A stretch of DNA of 23,697 nucleotides, taken from contig OMIJ01000231.1 of the NCBI GenBank assembly GCA_900299065.1, positions 1 to 23,697 of the forward strand, in the 5' to 3' direction. Below the pieces are notes generated by a model. It saw nothing but the letters and a program-made list of their open reading frames with translations. It did no database searches and was not told where the DNA came from. How positions within the stretch are numbered: the first letter of the stretch is position 1; each line of letters starts with the position of its first letter. A program made the position numbers and the translations under genes. The stretch is from Hyphomicrobiales bacterium. GTDB taxonomy: Bacteria; Pseudomonadota; Alphaproteobacteria; Rhizobiales; Beijerinckiaceae. Positions 7,680-15,151 of the stretch are shown here, in pieces.

Positions 7680-8906
7680 ATGGCTGATCGGGACTTCAAG
7701 CTGCGCATTGCCTCATCCATGGCAGAGATTCCTGCGCAGGCCTGGAATGCTTGCGCCAATCCCCATCTCAATCAGCCTGCGCAACCCCTGCTTTTGCGCG
7801 ATCCTACATTGGAGCGTTATAATCCTTTTCTCTCCCATGCTTTTCTCAATGCGCTGGAAACATCGGGCTCGGCTACAAGCCGCACCGGTTGGTCACCCAT
7901 GCATGTGCTGGTTGAGGATGGTGATGACAATCTCATTGCAGCTGCGCCCTGTTATCTCAAATCCCATTCCATGGGTGAATATGTCTTTGATCATGCCTGG
8001 GCCGATGCTTATGAGCGCGCCGGCGGCCATTATTATCCCAAGCTGCAAATCTGTGTGCCTTTCACCCCCGTGCAGGGGCGTCGATTATTAATTGCTCCAG
8101 GCCCAGATGCCGACAAAGCACAAGAGGCTTTGATTGCATCTATCGCTAGCTTGCAAGAGAAGACAAAAGCCTCATCTGTTCATCTCACCTTTGCCACGCA
8201 GAGCGAGTGTGAAGCTTTGAGCGCTGCAGGCTATCTGCAACGCACAGGTAAGCAATTTCATTTTTTCAACAAAGGCTATGGTCATTTCGATGACTTTCTC
8301 GCTGATCTCGCCTCGCGCAAACGCAAGAACATTCGTAAAGAGCGCGAACAGGCCTTACAAAATGGTATTGAGATCGAGCAGCTAACCGGCGATCAAATCA
8401 AAGAGCATCATTGGGATGCATTCTTCGCCTTTTATATGGATACGGGCTCACGCAAATGGGGCACGCCCTATCTCACGCGGCAATTTTATTCGCAAATCGG
8501 CGAGGCCATGGCGGGCGATATTCTGCTAATCATGGCCAAAAGGGCAGGGCGCTATATTGCTGGCGCGATCAATTTCATCGGCGCTGATGCGCTCTATGGT
8601 CGCAATTGGGGCGCGATTGAAGACCATCCCTTTTTGCATTTTGAATGCTGTTATTATCAGGCTATCGATTTTGCTCTGGCCAATGGGCTGGGGCGTGTCG
8701 AAGCTGGGGCACAGGGCGAACATAAGCTCGCGCGCGGCTATGGTCCGGTGGCGACTTATTCAGCCCATCAGCTCGCCGATCCGCGCCTGCATCGCGCCGT
8801 GGCTGATTATCTGCGCCATGAGCGCGCCAAGATCGAACAGGCCATAGAGGTCTATTCCGAGCACGTCCCGTTTCGTAAATCACAGGAGCCCGATCACCAA
8901 GAGTGA
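7680..8906 (+). CDS. COG3146/DUF482 family protein, GNAT/FemAB-like acyltransferase
   Basis: 408-residue protein of the family often annotated as peptidoglycan biosynthesis/recognition or GNAT N-acyltransferase. Typical segments are NPFLSHAFLNALE near the N-terminus, HYYPKLQICVPFTPVQGRRLL around residues 117-137, SRKRKNIRKER in the middle, and YGRNWGAIEDHPFLHFECCYYQAIDFA followed by GAQGEHKLARGY in the C-terminal GNAT-like half. The fold is that of FemAB/GNAT enzymes, which transfer acyl or aminoacyl groups; the natural substrate is not established for this family. No signal peptide is seen, so it is cytoplasmic. The stop is followed by a 68-base gap to the HIT gene. The start ATG has only a weak ribosome-binding site, consistent with translation linked to the upstream gene. 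Confidence 0.88.
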   Translation: MADRDFKLRIASSMAEIPAQAWNACANPHLNQPAQPLLLRDPTLERYNPFLSHAFLNALETSGSATSRTGWSPMHVLVEDGDDNLIAAAPCYLKSHSMGEYVFDHAWADAYERAGGHYYPKLQICVPFTPVQGRRLLIAPGPDADKAQEALIASIASLQEKTKASSVHLTFATQSECEALSAAGYLQRTGKQFHFFNKGYGHFDDFLADLASRKRKNIRKEREQALQNGIEIEQLTGDQIKEHHWDAFFAFYMDTGSRKWGTPYLTRQFYSQIGEAMAGDILLIMAKRAGRYIAGAINFIGADALYGRNWGAIEDHPFLHFECCYYQAIDFALANGLGRVEAGAQGEHKLARGYGPVATYSAHQLADPRLHRAVADYLRHERAKIEQAIEVYSEHVPFRKSQEPDHQE

Positions 8907-8974
8907 AACGGCTCTGGAATGAAGCATGCGCTAGGGCTATGCTGGGTCCGTCACACATGATGAGGCAGAGTCCC

Positions 8975-9397
8975 ATGAGCAGCGCCTATGACAGTACCAA
9001 CATCTTCGCCCGAATGTTGCGGGGGGAAATTCCGGCCCATAAGGTTTTCGAAGACGATATCGCACTGGCCTTCATGGATATTATGCCACGCGCCGATGGT
9101 CATACTCTGGTGATTCCCAAATATCCGGCGCGCGGCCTGTTGGATATGCCTGCCGAGGGTCTTGGCCCGTTCATGCAGCGCGTACAAAAAGTCGCAGCAG
9201 CGGTGAAAACCGGCATGAAGGCGGAGGGCTTGACCGTGCAGCAATTCAATGAATCAGCGGGTGGTCAGGTCGTGTTTCATTTGCATTTTCATCTTTTGCC
9301 ACGTTGGGAGGGCGTTTCTTTAAAGCCGCATACTGGCCAGATGGAAAAACCCGACCTGCTTGCCGCGCATGCCGATAAAATCAAAGCAGCACTTTAA
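8975..9397 (+). CDS. HIT family protein (histidine triad nucleotide hydrolase)
   Basis: 140-residue HIT-domain protein. The triad HLHFHLL is at residues 102-108 (H102, H104, H106), followed by PRW, and the N-terminal part shows NIFARMLRGEIPAHKVFEDD and FMDIMPRADGHTLVIPK, all standard for HinT-like proteins. These enzymes hydrolyse nucleoside phosphoramidates, acyl- or aminoacyl-AMP; the real substrate here is unknown. ATG 8975 is chosen because GAGGCAGAG precedes it at proper spacing; an earlier in-frame ATG at 8957 has no such site. It is followed after 27 bases by the CHR transporter genes and preceded by the COG3146 gene. HIT and COG3146 genes are commonly near clpA in Hyphomicrobiales (from memory), in line with clpA being 2 kb further on. 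Confidence 0.92.
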   Translation: MSSAYDSTNIFARMLRGEIPAHKVFEDDIALAFMDIMPRADGHTLVIPKYPARGLLDMPAEGLGPFMQRVQKVAAAVKTGMKAEGLTVQQFNESAGGQVVFHLHFHLLPRWEGVSLKPHTGQMEKPDLLAAHADKIKAAL

Positions 9398-9424
9398 GAA
9401 AACGACAGGGGGAGGAAGATCGGC

Positions 9425-10033
9425 ATGTCCGACATCAAAGCGCAAACTCAGCCAGATTCATCGTCACATGAAAATCCGCAATTGGTCACACCCAGTCTAT
9501 GGCAATTGATGATTGCGTTTTTGAAAATTGGCGTCACTTCTTTTGGTGGCGCCTCGCGGCCCATGATGCATCGAGAATCGGTTGAAGCGAATAAATGGCT
9601 TAGCGATCGCGATTTCATCGCGGGCTTTGCTTTGGCGCAGGTTTTGCCGGGCGCTAATCCGGTCAATCTGGCGCTTTATGTGGGCCTGCGTGCGCGTGGT
9701 GTGCCCGGCGCGGCCATAGCTGTGCTCGGCATGGTTCTGCCAGCCTTTTGTGTGATCTTGCTGATGGGCTATGCCTATCGCGAATTGATTGTCTATCCCG
9801 CCACACACTTTGTATTGGCCGGTGTTGCAGGCGCTGGCGTTGCGGCTACCATTGCTACGGGCGTTAAAATGGCCACCAAGCTGGATCGCAATTGGATGAC
9901 CTTGATCATTGCTCTGGCTGTCTTCTTTGCCGTGGGTGTGTTGCATATTTCCATGACGCCTGTGGTGATCATTGCCATTCCCGCCAGTCTTGCTGCAGCC
10001 TGGTTCACGGATAAGGATCTGCGTCATGGATGA
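9425..10033 (+). CDS. CHR (chromate-type) transporter, first half of a short-chain pair
   Basis: 202-residue membrane protein of the CHR family in its short, single-domain form. The signature FGGASRPMMHRE follows the N-terminal amphipathic segment, QVLPGANPVNLALYVG corresponds to the usual PGP motif, and there are about four to five hydrophobic segments (including residues from about 98, 125 and 160). A strong GGGGGAGGAAG ribosome-binding site precedes the ATG. The stop overlaps the next gene by 8 bases, so the two are translationally coupled and probably form a heterodimer equivalent to a fused ChrA. Some CHR proteins export chromate, but many have no proven substrate, so chromate resistance should not be assumed. 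Confidence 0.9.
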   Translation: MSDIKAQTQPDSSSHENPQLVTPSLWQLMIAFLKIGVTSFGGASRPMMHRESVEANKWLSDRDFIAGFALAQVLPGANPVNLALYVGLRARGVPGAAIAVLGMVLPAFCVILLMGYAYRELIVYPATHFVLAGVAGAGVAATIATGVKMATKLDRNWMTLIIALAVFFAVGVLHISMTPVVIIAIPASLAAAWFTDKDLRHG

Positions 10034-10562
10034 TAATCGTCTCCTTGGCCTCATATTAGTCTTTGCGCCCTTATCCATTCTCTCCTTTGGTGGCGGGCAG
10101 GCGATCATTGCTGATATGCAGCACCAGACGGTCGATGTCTGGGGTTGGCTCTCGGCGAACCAATTTTCCGATCTATTTGCCATTTCACGCGCAGCGCCCG
10201 GGCCCAGCACTTTGATTGCTGCTTTGATCGGCTATCAGATCGCCGGTTTTGCCGGGTCCATTATTGCCACTCTGGCGATTTATATCCCTTCATCCATCGT
10301 CGTTTATTATGCGACTTCGTGGTGGCAAAATCATCCTGACTCGCGCCTCAAGCGCTCATTTGAACGCGGCTTGGGGCCTGTTGCGATCGGCCTTTTGTTT
10401 GCCGGTGCTTTGGCGATTATTGAATCAGGACCAATCAGCTGGCTCATGATGATCAATCTGGCGATCTGCACGGCCATTCTCTATTTCACCAAATTCAGCC
10501 CCTATAAACTCGTTGGCAGTGTCGCCCTAGTGTTTCTGGCGCTGAATATGATTGGTCTTTGA
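10026..10562 (+). CDS. CHR (chromate-type) transporter, second half of a short-chain pair
   Basis: 178-residue membrane protein, the partner of the gene ending at 10033. Family blocks include LSILSFGGGQAIIADMQ at residues 17-33 and AISRAAPGPSTLIAALIGYQ around residues 52-71, carrying the intact APGP motif that is altered to LPGANP in its partner. The remainder is hydrophobic, with about four transmembrane segments. The start ATG at 10026 lies inside the last codons of the upstream gene; a longer open frame beginning at 9972 would overlap that gene by about 60 bases and is unlikely. It is the last gene of the run and is convergent with the TMEM175-like gene. Confidence 0.9.
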   Translation: MDDNRLLGLILVFAPLSILSFGGGQAIIADMQHQTVDVWGWLSANQFSDLFAISRAAPGPSTLIAALIGYQIAGFAGSIIATLAIYIPSSIVVYYATSWWQNHPDSRLKRSFERGLGPVAIGLLFAGALAIIESGPISWLMMINLAICTAILYFTKFSPYKLVGSVALVFLALNMIGL

Positions 10563-10582
10563 TTGGTAGATTGTTCTCGTCT

Positions 10583-10615
10583 TCAAGCGAACATGCCTCA
10601 AGCATGCCCGCTTGA
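10583..10615. terminator. Nested palindrome between convergent genes, possible bidirectional terminator
   Basis: An outer 7-bp stem (TCAAGCG / CGCTTGA) and an inner 5-bp stem (CATGC / GCATG) around a CTCAA loop, separated by a 2x2 internal loop. It lies 20 bases beyond the CHR stop and covers the last codons of the TMEM175-like gene. There is no clear T-run on either strand, so a terminator role is tentative. Confidence 0.4.
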
Positions 10616-11203
10616 TGTGGCTGAACCATGCTCGCTGCAAACCTTCTCCATGCGCCGATCGGGCACCAGCCAGATGAGTGCAATCACGATATATAGAGCC
10701 AGGCTGATGGCAGGATGCACAAAGTCAAGCGGTAAAGCGGCCGCATTGAGAAAGAGCGACACATTCTGCTTGCGATTATCTTTAACCGCGAGGGCCAAAG
10801 GAGAATCTGGTGAATGATGCGCTTTGAGCGCAGCGACCAGGATAGAATATGCAATATTCGACATCAGCAGAACAATTCCATAGCCCAGGACAGGTTGCCA
10901 GCCAAAATTGGTTGCGCCCATCCAGCCTGTCATGAAGGGGATGAGAGAGAGCCAGAACAAAACATGCAGATTGGCCCATAGAATGCTGCCATTCACCCGG
11001 CGAGAGACCTGCAAAAGATGGTGGTGATTGTTCCAGTAAATGCCAACGTAAAGAAAACTCAGCACATAGCTGAAAAATGTTGGCGCAAGATGATACAGGC
11101 TTTCGAGCTCAGTCTCATGCGGTGTTTTCAAATCCAGCACCATAATGGTGATGATAATGGCTAAAACGCCATCGCTAAAAGCTTCCAAACGTCCCTTGTG
11201 CAT
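10598..11203 (-). CDS. TMEM175-like (DUF1211) potassium channel family membrane protein
   Basis: 201-residue multi-helix membrane protein. The family hallmark RLEAFSDGVLAIIITIMVLDLK is at residues 5-26, with the FSD motif that lines the pore helix in this family. A second typical feature is YVGIYWNNHHHLL around residue 52. About five to six hydrophobic segments follow, and the tail is polar (RRMEKVCSEHG). Bacterial TMEM175 proteins are leak-type K+ channels lacking the canonical TVGYG filter (family knowledge). The ATG at 11203 follows GGGAG; an upstream in-frame TTG at 11221 is less likely. It sits alone between clpA and the CHR genes, with a small A/T-rich gap upstream that probably holds its promoter, though I could not define one. 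Confidence 0.9.
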   Translation of the reverse strand: MHKGRLEAFSDGVLAIIITIMVLDLKTPHETELESLYHLAPTFFSYVLSFLYVGIYWNNHHHLLQVSRRVNGSILWANLHVLFWLSLIPFMTGWMGATNFGWQPVLGYGIVLLMSNIAYSILVAALKAHHSPDSPLALAVKDNRKQNVSLFLNAAALPLDFVHPAISLALYIVIALIWLVPDRRMEKVCSEHGSATSSGHA

Positions 11204-11324
11204 GATCGGTACTCCCGTCAATGAAAAAACAATCGATAGATGAAATTAACAAAAGATAGAGTGGATATAAGGGAGTAGTCCTTAACTCTGCAAGGGGCTG
11301 GATTGGGCAATTTGACCAGGAGAA

Positions 11325-11354
11325 ATAAAAAGGCCCCAGATTGATCCAGGGCCT
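11325..11354 (-). terminator. Rho-independent terminator of clpA
   Basis: Read on the minus strand, AGGCCC (11354-11349) pairs with GGGCCT (11336-11331) around a 12-base loop, followed by TTTTTATTTC. It begins 34 bases after the clpA stop. Confidence 0.75.
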
Positions 11355-11387
11355 GTTCAGTATCAGTTGATAGGGTTTGACCTCATA

Positions 11388-13862
11388 TCAGCCTTTGAGC
11401 GGCACATGTGGGACGGCGCCCGTTTTGCGCTTTGGGGCAGCGGAGGATTTTGGCGCCCGCGGTTTGCGAGTAGATTTGGGTTTGGCACTCTCGCTCTCAC
11501 TTGCAGCGCGCTTCTTGCCAGCCTCGACAATGTCGCGCTCAGGGCGCGGCAACACAGGCCCTTCAGGATAGACGAAGCCCAGCTTCTTCTTGCCATTCTC
11601 ATCCGATGTGACGACAACGCGCACTGTGCCGCCATTCTTCAAGCGGCCAAACAGCACTTCATCTGCAAGCGGTGTTTTAATAGTCTCCTGAATGACGCGG
11701 CCCATCGGGCGTGCGCCCATGGCTTCATCATAACCATTTTCGACAAGCCATTTGCGCGCTTCATCAGTCAGTTCAATCGACACATGGCGATCGGCCAATT
11801 GTGTCTCAAGCTGCATAATGAACTTATCGACCACTTTGGCAATGACTTCGACGGGCAGGCGACCAAATTGCACAATGGCATCGAGGCGATTGCGGAATTC
11901 TGGCGTGAACAGACGATTGATCGCTTCCAGATCCTCACCCTCGCGGCGCGATTTGGCAAAACCAAAGGCTGGCTTGGCCATATCAGCCGCGCCCGCATTG
12001 GTCGTCATGATCAAGATCACATTACGGAAATCAATCTGTTTGCCGGTGTGATCGGTGAGCTTGCCGTGATCCATGACCTGCAACAGAATATTGTAGATTT
12101 CGGGATGACCCTTTTCAATTTCATCGAGCAAAAGCACACAATGAGGATGTTGATCCACAGCATCCGTCAACAATCCGCCCTGATCAAAGCCGACATAACC
12201 AGGAGGCGCTCCCAGAAGGCGGCTGATCGTGTGGCGCTCCATATATTCAGACATGTCAAAGCGAATTAGCTCGACACCCAAACTCTTGGCCAATTGCCGT
12301 GCAGCTTCAGTCTTACCAACACCAGTGGGGCCGGTGAAGAGATAACTACCAATCGGCTTTTCGCCATCGCGCAGCCCCGCACGCGCAAGTTTAATGGCTG
12401 ACGTCAGCGCAGTGAGTGCTTTATCCTGTCCATAGACAACTCGCTGCAAGGTCTCTTCGAGATGAGCCAGAACTTCTGCATCATCCTTCGAGACAGTCTT
12501 GGGAGGAATCCGCGCCATTGTGGCAATGGTTGTCTCGATTTCTTTAATACCAATCGTCTTCTTGCGCTTGGATTCCGGCAAAAGCATTTGGCTAGCGCCC
12601 GTCTCGTCGATCACATCAATCGCTTTATCAGGCAATTTGCGATCATGAATATAGCGCGCCGATAATTCAACTGCTGCCTTCACGGCTTCATTGGTATAGC
12701 GGATCTTGTGGAACTCCTCGAAATAAGGCTTCAGGCCCTTGAGGATCTCAACCGCATCCGGGATCGAGGGTTCATTCACATCAATCTTCTGGAAGCGGCG
12801 CACAAGCGCACGGTCCTTTTCGAAATATTGCCGGAATTCTTTATAGGTCGTCGAGCCAATGCAACGTAGCGAGCCTTGCGCCAGCGCCGGCTTAAGCAGA
12901 TTGGATGCATCCATGGCCCCGCCCGATGTCGCACCCGCACCAATGATGGTGTGGATCTCATCAATGAAGAGAATGGCATTCTTGTGCTGTTCAATTTCCT
13001 TCATCACCTGCTTGAGGCGTTCTTCAAAATCACCACGATAGCGTGTGCCGGCCAGCAACGAACCCATGTCGAGCGCAAAGACAGTGGCGCGTGAGAGCAC
13101 ATCAGGCACTTCGCCTTTGACAATCTTGCGAGCCAAACCTTCGGCAATGGCGGTCTTACCAACGCCGGGTTCGCCAACCAGAAGCGGATTGTTCTTCTGG
13201 CGTCTGCACAGAACTTGAATCGTTCTTTGCACTTCGGCTTCACGGCCGATCAAAGGATCTATGCGGCCATCACGGGCTCTTTTATTCAGATTGACGCAAT
13301 AGGACTCCAAAGCCCCTTCTTTTTTCTTGGAGGAATCGCCGGGTTCCCGATTTTCTTTACCCTCGCGAGCCTCTTGTTCCTCTTCCGCGCCACGAGGCGA
13401 TTTTGTCACATCTGCAAGGCCAGGACGCTTGGCAATGCCATGGCTGATATAATTGACGGCATCGTAGCGCGTCATATCCTGCTCTTGCAGGAAATAGGCT
13501 GCATGACTTTCGCGTTCAGCAAAAATAGCCACCAGCACATTGGCACCAGTGACCTCTTCGCGCCCCGAGGATTGCACATGGATCACCGCGCGCTGAATCA
13601 CACGCTGGAAACCTGCAGTTGGCTTTGCTTCCTCGCGACCATTGGTCACCAGATTGGCTAATTCCTGATCGACATAATCGACGAGCTGCTTGCGCAGGAT
13701 TTCAAGATCGACCGAGCAGGCGCGCAAGACTGCAGCTGCATCTGAATCTTCCAAAAGGCTGAGAAGCAGATACTCAAGCGTAGCATATTCGTGCCGACGT
13801 TCATTGGCTATGCCAAGGGCCCGATGCAAAGATTGTTCAAGGTTCCGTGAAAAGGACGGCAT
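11388..13862 (-). CDS. clpA: ATP-dependent Clp protease ATP-binding subunit ClpA
   Basis: 824-residue AAA+ unfoldase that feeds N-degron and other substrates into ClpP. The Clp_N repeats span about residues 1-143. AAA domain 1 has Walker A GEPGVGKT (230-237) and Walker B FIDE (D301, E302). Domain 2 has GPTGVGKT (511-518) and LLLDEIEKGHPE, with a ClpP-docking loop probably at FGFAKS. A linker rich in Glu/Lys/Ser (about 155-182) joins Clp_N to the first ATPase. The protein is longer than E. coli ClpA because of a basic Lys/Arg/Ala/Pro/Ser tail of about 42 residues (from KKRAASESES to PLKG); similar tails occur in other Hyphomicrobiales ClpA proteins (from memory). ATG 13862 follows AGGAG. It lies 12 bases after clpS, so the two form one transcription unit ended by the terminator at 11325-11354. 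Confidence 0.97.
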   Translation of the reverse strand: MPSFSRNLEQSLHRALGIANERRHEYATLEYLLLSLLEDSDAAAVLRACSVDLEILRKQLVDYVDQELANLVTNGREEAKPTAGFQRVIQRAVIHVQSSGREEVTGANVLVAIFAERESHAAYFLQEQDMTRYDAVNYISHGIAKRPGLADVTKSPRGAEEEQEAREGKENREPGDSSKKKEGALESYCVNLNKRARDGRIDPLIGREAEVQRTIQVLCRRQKNNPLLVGEPGVGKTAIAEGLARKIVKGEVPDVLSRATVFALDMGSLLAGTRYRGDFEERLKQVMKEIEQHKNAILFIDEIHTIIGAGATSGGAMDASNLLKPALAQGSLRCIGSTTYKEFRQYFEKDRALVRRFQKIDVNEPSIPDAVEILKGLKPYFEEFHKIRYTNEAVKAAVELSARYIHDRKLPDKAIDVIDETGASQMLLPESKRKKTIGIKEIETTIATMARIPPKTVSKDDAEVLAHLEETLQRVVYGQDKALTALTSAIKLARAGLRDGEKPIGSYLFTGPTGVGKTEAARQLAKSLGVELIRFDMSEYMERHTISRLLGAPPGYVGFDQGGLLTDAVDQHPHCVLLLDEIEKGHPEIYNILLQVMDHGKLTDHTGKQIDFRNVILIMTTNAGAADMAKPAFGFAKSRREGEDLEAINRLFTPEFRNRLDAIVQFGRLPVEVIAKVVDKFIMQLETQLADRHVSIELTDEARKWLVENGYDEAMGARPMGRVIQETIKTPLADEVLFGRLKNGGTVRVVVTSDENGKKKLGFVYPEGPVLPRPERDIVEAGKKRAASESESAKPKSTRKPRAPKSSAAPKRKTGAVPHVPLKG

Positions 13863-13874
13863 GGGGGCTCCTGG

Positions 13875-14255
13875 CTATTTCTTTTCCATGATGCATTGCA
13901 AAGGGTGCTGGTGCTTGCGGGCATAATCCATCACCTGTGTGACTTTGGTCTCGGCGACCTCATAACTGAACACGCCACATTCTCCCACGCCATGATGATG
14001 AACGTGGAGCATGATTCTTGTGGCTTCTTCGGCGCTTTTTTGGAAATATTTTTTCAATACAGACACCACAAATTCCATCGGCGTGTAATCATCATTCAAC
14101 AAAAGAACACGATACATGCCAGGCTTGCGGGTGACGACTTTGGTGCGCGTGATAACAGCTGTGCCCGTGCCGCTACCACTCGAGGATCCGTCTTCGGTTC
14201 CTTTGCGCGGTTCCTTGGCAGCCTGTGGTCTGATCAGTGCCATAGTCTCACTCAT
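13875..14255 (-). CDS. clpS: ATP-dependent Clp protease adaptor ClpS
   Basis: 126-residue adaptor that recognises N-terminal degrons and hands them to ClpA. The core starts at MYRVLLLNDDYTPMEFVV, containing the Asp pair that binds the substrate alpha-amino group, and continues with LHVHHHGVGECGVFSYEVAETKV. A flexible Ser/Gly/Thr-rich N-terminal arm, needed in the family to engage ClpA, precedes the core. The start is uncertain: ATG 14255 (MSETMALIRP) is used here, while ATG 14243 has a slightly better purine stretch upstream (GAGTGAG). The frame stays open up to 14354, but that extension is unlike other ClpS N-termini. A direct repeat CGCGCAGGG (14259-14267 and 14300-14308) lies just upstream. 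No confident promoter could be assigned. Confidence 0.95.
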   Translation of the reverse strand: MSETMALIRPQAAKEPRKGTEDGSSSGSGTGTAVITRTKVVTRKPGMYRVLLLNDDYTPMEFVVSVLKKYFQKSAEEATRIMLHVHHHGVGECGVFSYEVAETKVTQVMDYARKHQHPLQCIMEKK

Positions 14256-14570
14256 ATCCGCGCAGGGAATGTCAGCCTTCCTTAAATCACTGCGATTGTC
14301 GCGCAGGGAGTGTGAAAAGAAAATGAACCGGTCCACTACGTCTGTCTCCATCATGGATCTGACTTCAAACTTTGAACACCAAATATGTCCGTCATTTGTC
14401 CACTCAGACCCAATCTGTCCTTTCGCTCAAGATAACTTATGAGCCCCGAAGGGGTTTCGCCAGTCTCAGACTGATCTTTCTGTGAACAAACCATGTCCGG
14501 CCTAACGCAACCCCAGCCTTGGCTCTTGAGGATCATACACTAGCAAATGTCGGGCCGAAGGATTGAAAAC
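14256..14570. other. Non-coding stretch upstream of clpS
   Basis: About 315 bases between the clpS start and the phasin terminator. It holds the CGCGCAGGG direct repeat near clpS, a compact hairpin AGCCCC-GAA-GGGGTT (14442-14456) and an adjacent small hairpin CAGTC-TCA-GACTG (14461-14473). A 61-codon open frame on the minus strand has no ribosome-binding site or recognisable sequence. I see no tRNA, operator or convincing promoter. The clpS-clpA promoter must be somewhere in it. Confidence 0.5.
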
Positions 14571-14597
14571 AAAAAGGCCCGGCAAAGCCGGGCCTTT
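14571..14597 (-). terminator. Rho-independent terminator of the phasin gene
   Basis: A perfect 11-bp stem (AAAGGCCCGGC, 14573-14583, with its complement at 14587-14597) and an AAA/TTT triloop. On the minus strand it is followed by TTTTTGTTTTC. It lies about 60 bases beyond the phasin stop. Confidence 0.88.
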
Positions 14598-14657
14598 GTT
14601 CCAGTTTGGAACAAGTTTCGCGCGGGAGGAGCGCGTGAAATAACAATCTGAACGGGA

Positions 14658-14999
14658 TTACTTGACCGAAGCCTGTGCCTTAGCAACAGCAGTCTCGATC
14701 GGCTTGAAAGCCTCTTTGGCCAGATTGGTGTAGAGTTCACCAAACTTGGAGCTTTGAGCCAAAAAAGCGTCATAAGAGGTCTTGGCATAGTCAGATTGAA
14801 TCTGAATCGCGCTTTCAATGGTCTTGGCGCCGAGGAGCTTTTCGATCAAAGTTGTTGAGCTCTCAAAGGACTTCTTCGAATAATCGGAAGCTTCAGTGAC
14901 AATGGCCTGAACATTCTTGGACAGGGTGGAGGCCGATTCCGTGGCCACATCGAGCTGCTCTTTGCTGAATTTCTGGAAATCTTCAATATTCTTGAACAT
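14658..14999 (-). CDS. Phasin family protein (PHA granule-associated)
   Basis: 113-residue, all-helical, Lys/Ala/Ser/Glu-rich protein starting MFKNIEDFQKFSKEQLD, the usual N-terminus of short alphaproteobacterial phasins. The central segment SDYSKKSFESSTTLIEKLLGAKTIESAIQIQSDYAKTSYD is the family core. Phasins coat polyhydroxyalkanoate granules and limit their coalescence; some also act in stress resistance. There is no signal peptide. AAAGGA sits at good spacing before the ATG. It has its own strong promoter (15073-15102) and terminator, so it is monocistronic; the irr gene lies upstream on the same strand. TGC-rich repeats around the promoter suggest a dedicated regulator. No PHA synthase gene is in the window. 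Confidence 0.92.
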   Translation of the reverse strand: MFKNIEDFQKFSKEQLDVATESASTLSKNVQAIVTEASDYSKKSFESSTTLIEKLLGAKTIESAIQIQSDYAKTSYDAFLAQSSKFGELYTNLAKEAFKPIETAVAKAQASVK

Positions 15000-15013
15000 G
15001 GTCAGATCCTTTC

Positions 15014-15120
15014 GTGCTGCACAGACTTTGGACCGCCGTCAATTTCGGTCCGTCGATACCAGCGACAGGATCTTTATATGTGCACTGCACAATTTATGTC
15101 AAGAATTTTTTGCACCGCAG
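15014..15120. promoter_or_regulatory. TGC/GCA-rich repeat cluster around the phasin promoter
   Basis: Three copies of TGCAC-type motifs: GTGCTGCAC at 15014-15022 (leader), GTGCACTGCAC at 15080-15090 (between -10 and -35) and TTGCACCGCAG at 15110-15120 (upstream of -35). The arrangement suits an operator. PHA regulators of the PhaR type are reported to bind TGC/GCA-rich sites at phasin promoters (from memory); binding here is inferred. Confidence 0.45.
15073..15102 (-). promoter_or_regulatory. Strong sigma70-like promoter of the phasin gene
   Basis: On the minus strand the -35 is a perfect TTGACA (15102-15097) and the -10 is TATAAA (15078-15073) with an 18-base spacer, or ATATAA with 17. Transcription would start about 65 bases before the phasin ATG. 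The spacer holds the inverted repeat GTGCACTGCAC. Confidence 0.75.
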
Positions 15121-15130
15121 CATAATTCTT

Positions 15131-15144
15131 TCGGCTTAGGCCGA
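15131..15144 (-). terminator. Small hairpin after irr, weak terminator candidate
   Basis: A 5-bp stem TCGGC / GCCGA with a 4-base loop begins 7 bases past the irr stop on the minus strand. No T-run follows, so it would be a weak or rho-assisted terminator at best. Confidence 0.25.
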
Positions 15145-15151
15145 TTTCGCC

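Noticed and set aside
9497..10210. 237-codon minus-strand open frame
   Set aside because: It is antisense to the two CHR genes, with composition typical of a shadow frame.
11367..12269. 300-codon plus-strand open frame
   Set aside because: It lies opposite clpA and has no recognisable domain or ribosome-binding site.
14351..14536. 61-codon minus-strand frame upstream of clpS
   Set aside because: There is no ribosome-binding site, no family resemblance, and it crosses two hairpins.
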